Origin: Phascolarctos cinereus
Lineage: Eukaryota > Chordata > Mammalia > Diprotodontia > Phascolarctidae
Length of the DNA: 64,000 nt
Direction: 5' to 3'
Assembly: GCF_002099425.1 (NCBI RefSeq)
Contig: NW_018344164.1
Location: 682,001-746,000 of the forward strand
Part shown: piece by piece, positions 1 through 64,000 of the stretch
How the letters are laid out: every line of letters starts with the position of its first letter
How positions within the stretch are numbered: position 1 is the first letter of the stretch
The notes under the pieces: generated by a model
What the model was told of the DNA's origin: nothing
Databases searched by the model: none
The model's input: the letters and a program-made list of their open reading frames with translations, nothing else
Program-made: the position numbers and the translations under genes

Positions 1-62855
<62,855 letters not shown>

Positions 62856-63009
62856 GTTTGCATTCTTTTCTCTTACCCTTTCTTATCTCCAAAGATTTGT
62901 AGATTTAAAGGGAGGCAGAGAGCAAATCAATTTCAATTGTTTTCCTTCTGATACCTGTTTATAAAGGTGTATAATAGAATTGTAATTATGGGAGGAACTT
63001 TAAGAAATC

Positions 63010-63120
63010 TGTCTGTTCATCCCTTGTTTTACAAGTAAAGCAGTGAGGAAACTGAGATCCATAAAGGTTGAGTGACTTGCCTGGGGTCATAAAACTTTTG
63101 CTGAACCACACTTAAAAGTC
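63010..63120 (-). repeat. MIR-type SINE fragment
   Basis: 'cagtgaggaaactgagatcc' and 'gagtgacttgcctggggtca' are the reversed MIR core. Confidence 0.6.
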
Positions 63121-63161
63121 TTCTGCCTCTTTGTCCTGTACTGTATCTATATACACTAGAC

Positions 63162-63351
63162 CATTTGTGTCAAACTCAAATAGAGACAGGGACCACTAAA
63201 GCTATGGCCGCATATTGACTTAGTTTTAAATTGTAATATTATAGGTTTTATTATGTTTTATTTGTTTTATTAAATATTTACCAATTACATTTTAATTTGG
63301 TTTGGGCTCCACTCAGGAGTATTGTGGGCTATGTTGTGTTTGACACCTCTG
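63162..63351. mobile_element. hAT-like non-autonomous DNA transposon, 190 bp
   Basis: Ends form inverted repeats around gtgtcaaactca (63169-63180) and tgtgtttgacacctctg (63335-63351). The internal 'gccgcatattgacttagttt' and 'tttgggctccactcaggagt' recall a marsupial Charlie-like MITE. I could not find a clean target duplication. Confidence 0.65.
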
Positions 63352-63847
63352 CATGACACTGTCTTCTGTGACCCCATAAGAAATAAGACAGAGAGATTAG
63401 TGGATGACAACATAGGACATGGTACCTGTCCTTCCTTTCTCTCATTACCCTTCTTTTTTACCTTGATGGGGTTTGGCAGGCTCTTCCCCCCAGAGTTGTT
63501 TTAATAGCTTATCATGGAAATTTCATGCTCCAACAGTAATTACACTGATCTTAAACTTAGACCCAGAAGAAGGAAGTTACTAGATAGTTGTTTTGCAAGA
63601 AGTTGGGCTTATTTTCAGGTTTGGGGAAGAAAAAGGATGCCTGCTAAAATCCTGTTAATAAAAACCTTTTGTGTATTGGTATTTGTACTAATGATTACTT
63701 GATATAAAATTAGCTAGGGATTAGAAATTTTTTAGTTAATGTGGACATATATTGTAATAGAGTTGGCTGTAAAGTATTTGACCTATATTTTAAGTGTTGC
63801 TGCTTTTTGAAAGCAAGCCAAACAGTTTCTCAATGGATGACTGACTA

Positions 63848-63880
63848 TACATACATACATACATACATATAAAATATATG
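63848..63880. repeat. (CATA)n microsatellite
   Basis: Six CATA units. Confidence 0.95.
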
Positions 63881-64000
63881 CCAGCAGACTTTTATACCAA
63901 AGGGCTGATTTATCAGCTTCTAAATGAGTTTACTAGAACATTTGCTGCTAGTTATATAGTTAAGAGTTTCAAGAAATCAGCAATCTTTATTGTTGACTCA

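Larger units (their letters stand above)
62856..64000 (+). other. TOP2B: TOP2B intron 32 of window (start only)
   Basis: MIR-type copy (63010-63120), hAT-like element (63162-63351), CATA repeat (63848-63880). Nothing recognised in 63360-63840 or after 63885. Confidence 0.85.

Overview
The window is vertebrate nuclear DNA, almost certainly marsupial. It lies inside one gene, TOP2B (DNA topoisomerase II beta), which runs left to right. I could place 32 coding exons between base 1 (already inside an exon) and base 62855. Together they give 4,327 coding bases, about 1,442 codons, in one continuous frame through every junction, each with GT/AG borders. From memory of human TOP2B (about 1,626 residues), roughly the first 94 residues lie upstream and about the last 88 lie beyond base 64000. 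The promoter, start codon, stop codon and 3' UTR are therefore absent. Paralogue-specific residues fit TOP2B and not TOP2A.

Protein order along the window: exons 1-6 (1-14290) encode most of the GHKL ATPase domain. Exons 7-9 (16841-18412) encode the transducer with its QTK loop. Exons 10-14 (19191-23708) encode the TOPRIM metal-binding domain. Exons 15-19 (24058-30411) encode the winged-helix domain with the catalytic tyrosine (codon 28686-28688) and the tower. Exons 20-24 (33870-42786) encode the rest of the tower, the coiled coil and the C-gate. Exons 25-32 (42938-62855) encode the fast-evolving, charged C-terminal domain. All domains belong to one ATP-driven double-strand passage enzyme.

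The introns are 80 bp to 6.9 kb and full of old repeats: L2 LINEs in both orientations (some inserted into each other), L3/CR1-type LINEs, MIR/THER1-type SINEs, marsupial tRNA-derived SINEs (MAR1 and WSINE1/SINE1_MD types, several with clear target-site duplications), three L1 copies, hAT-like and foldback MITE-like DNA elements, and long microsatellites. The SINE types identify a marsupial. The tail of the younger SINE looks Australian (WSINE1-like), but I would not name a species. I saw no second gene, no convincing functional RNA gene, no retrovirus-like element and no CRISPR.

Most worth a second look: a 1.13-kb L1 with both ends but no middle, flanked by a target duplication (30734-31867); a palindromic repeat with a second copy in intron 2; a hAT-like MITE whose target duplication is split by a SINE (36910-37240); a foldback element in intron 31; a tRNA-Lys-like relic in intron 23; a repeat-poor AT-rich block in the same intron; and a 260-bp pyrimidine tract just after exon 20. 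Repeat boundaries are read by eye and are approximate to about 10-50 bp unless a target duplication fixes them.
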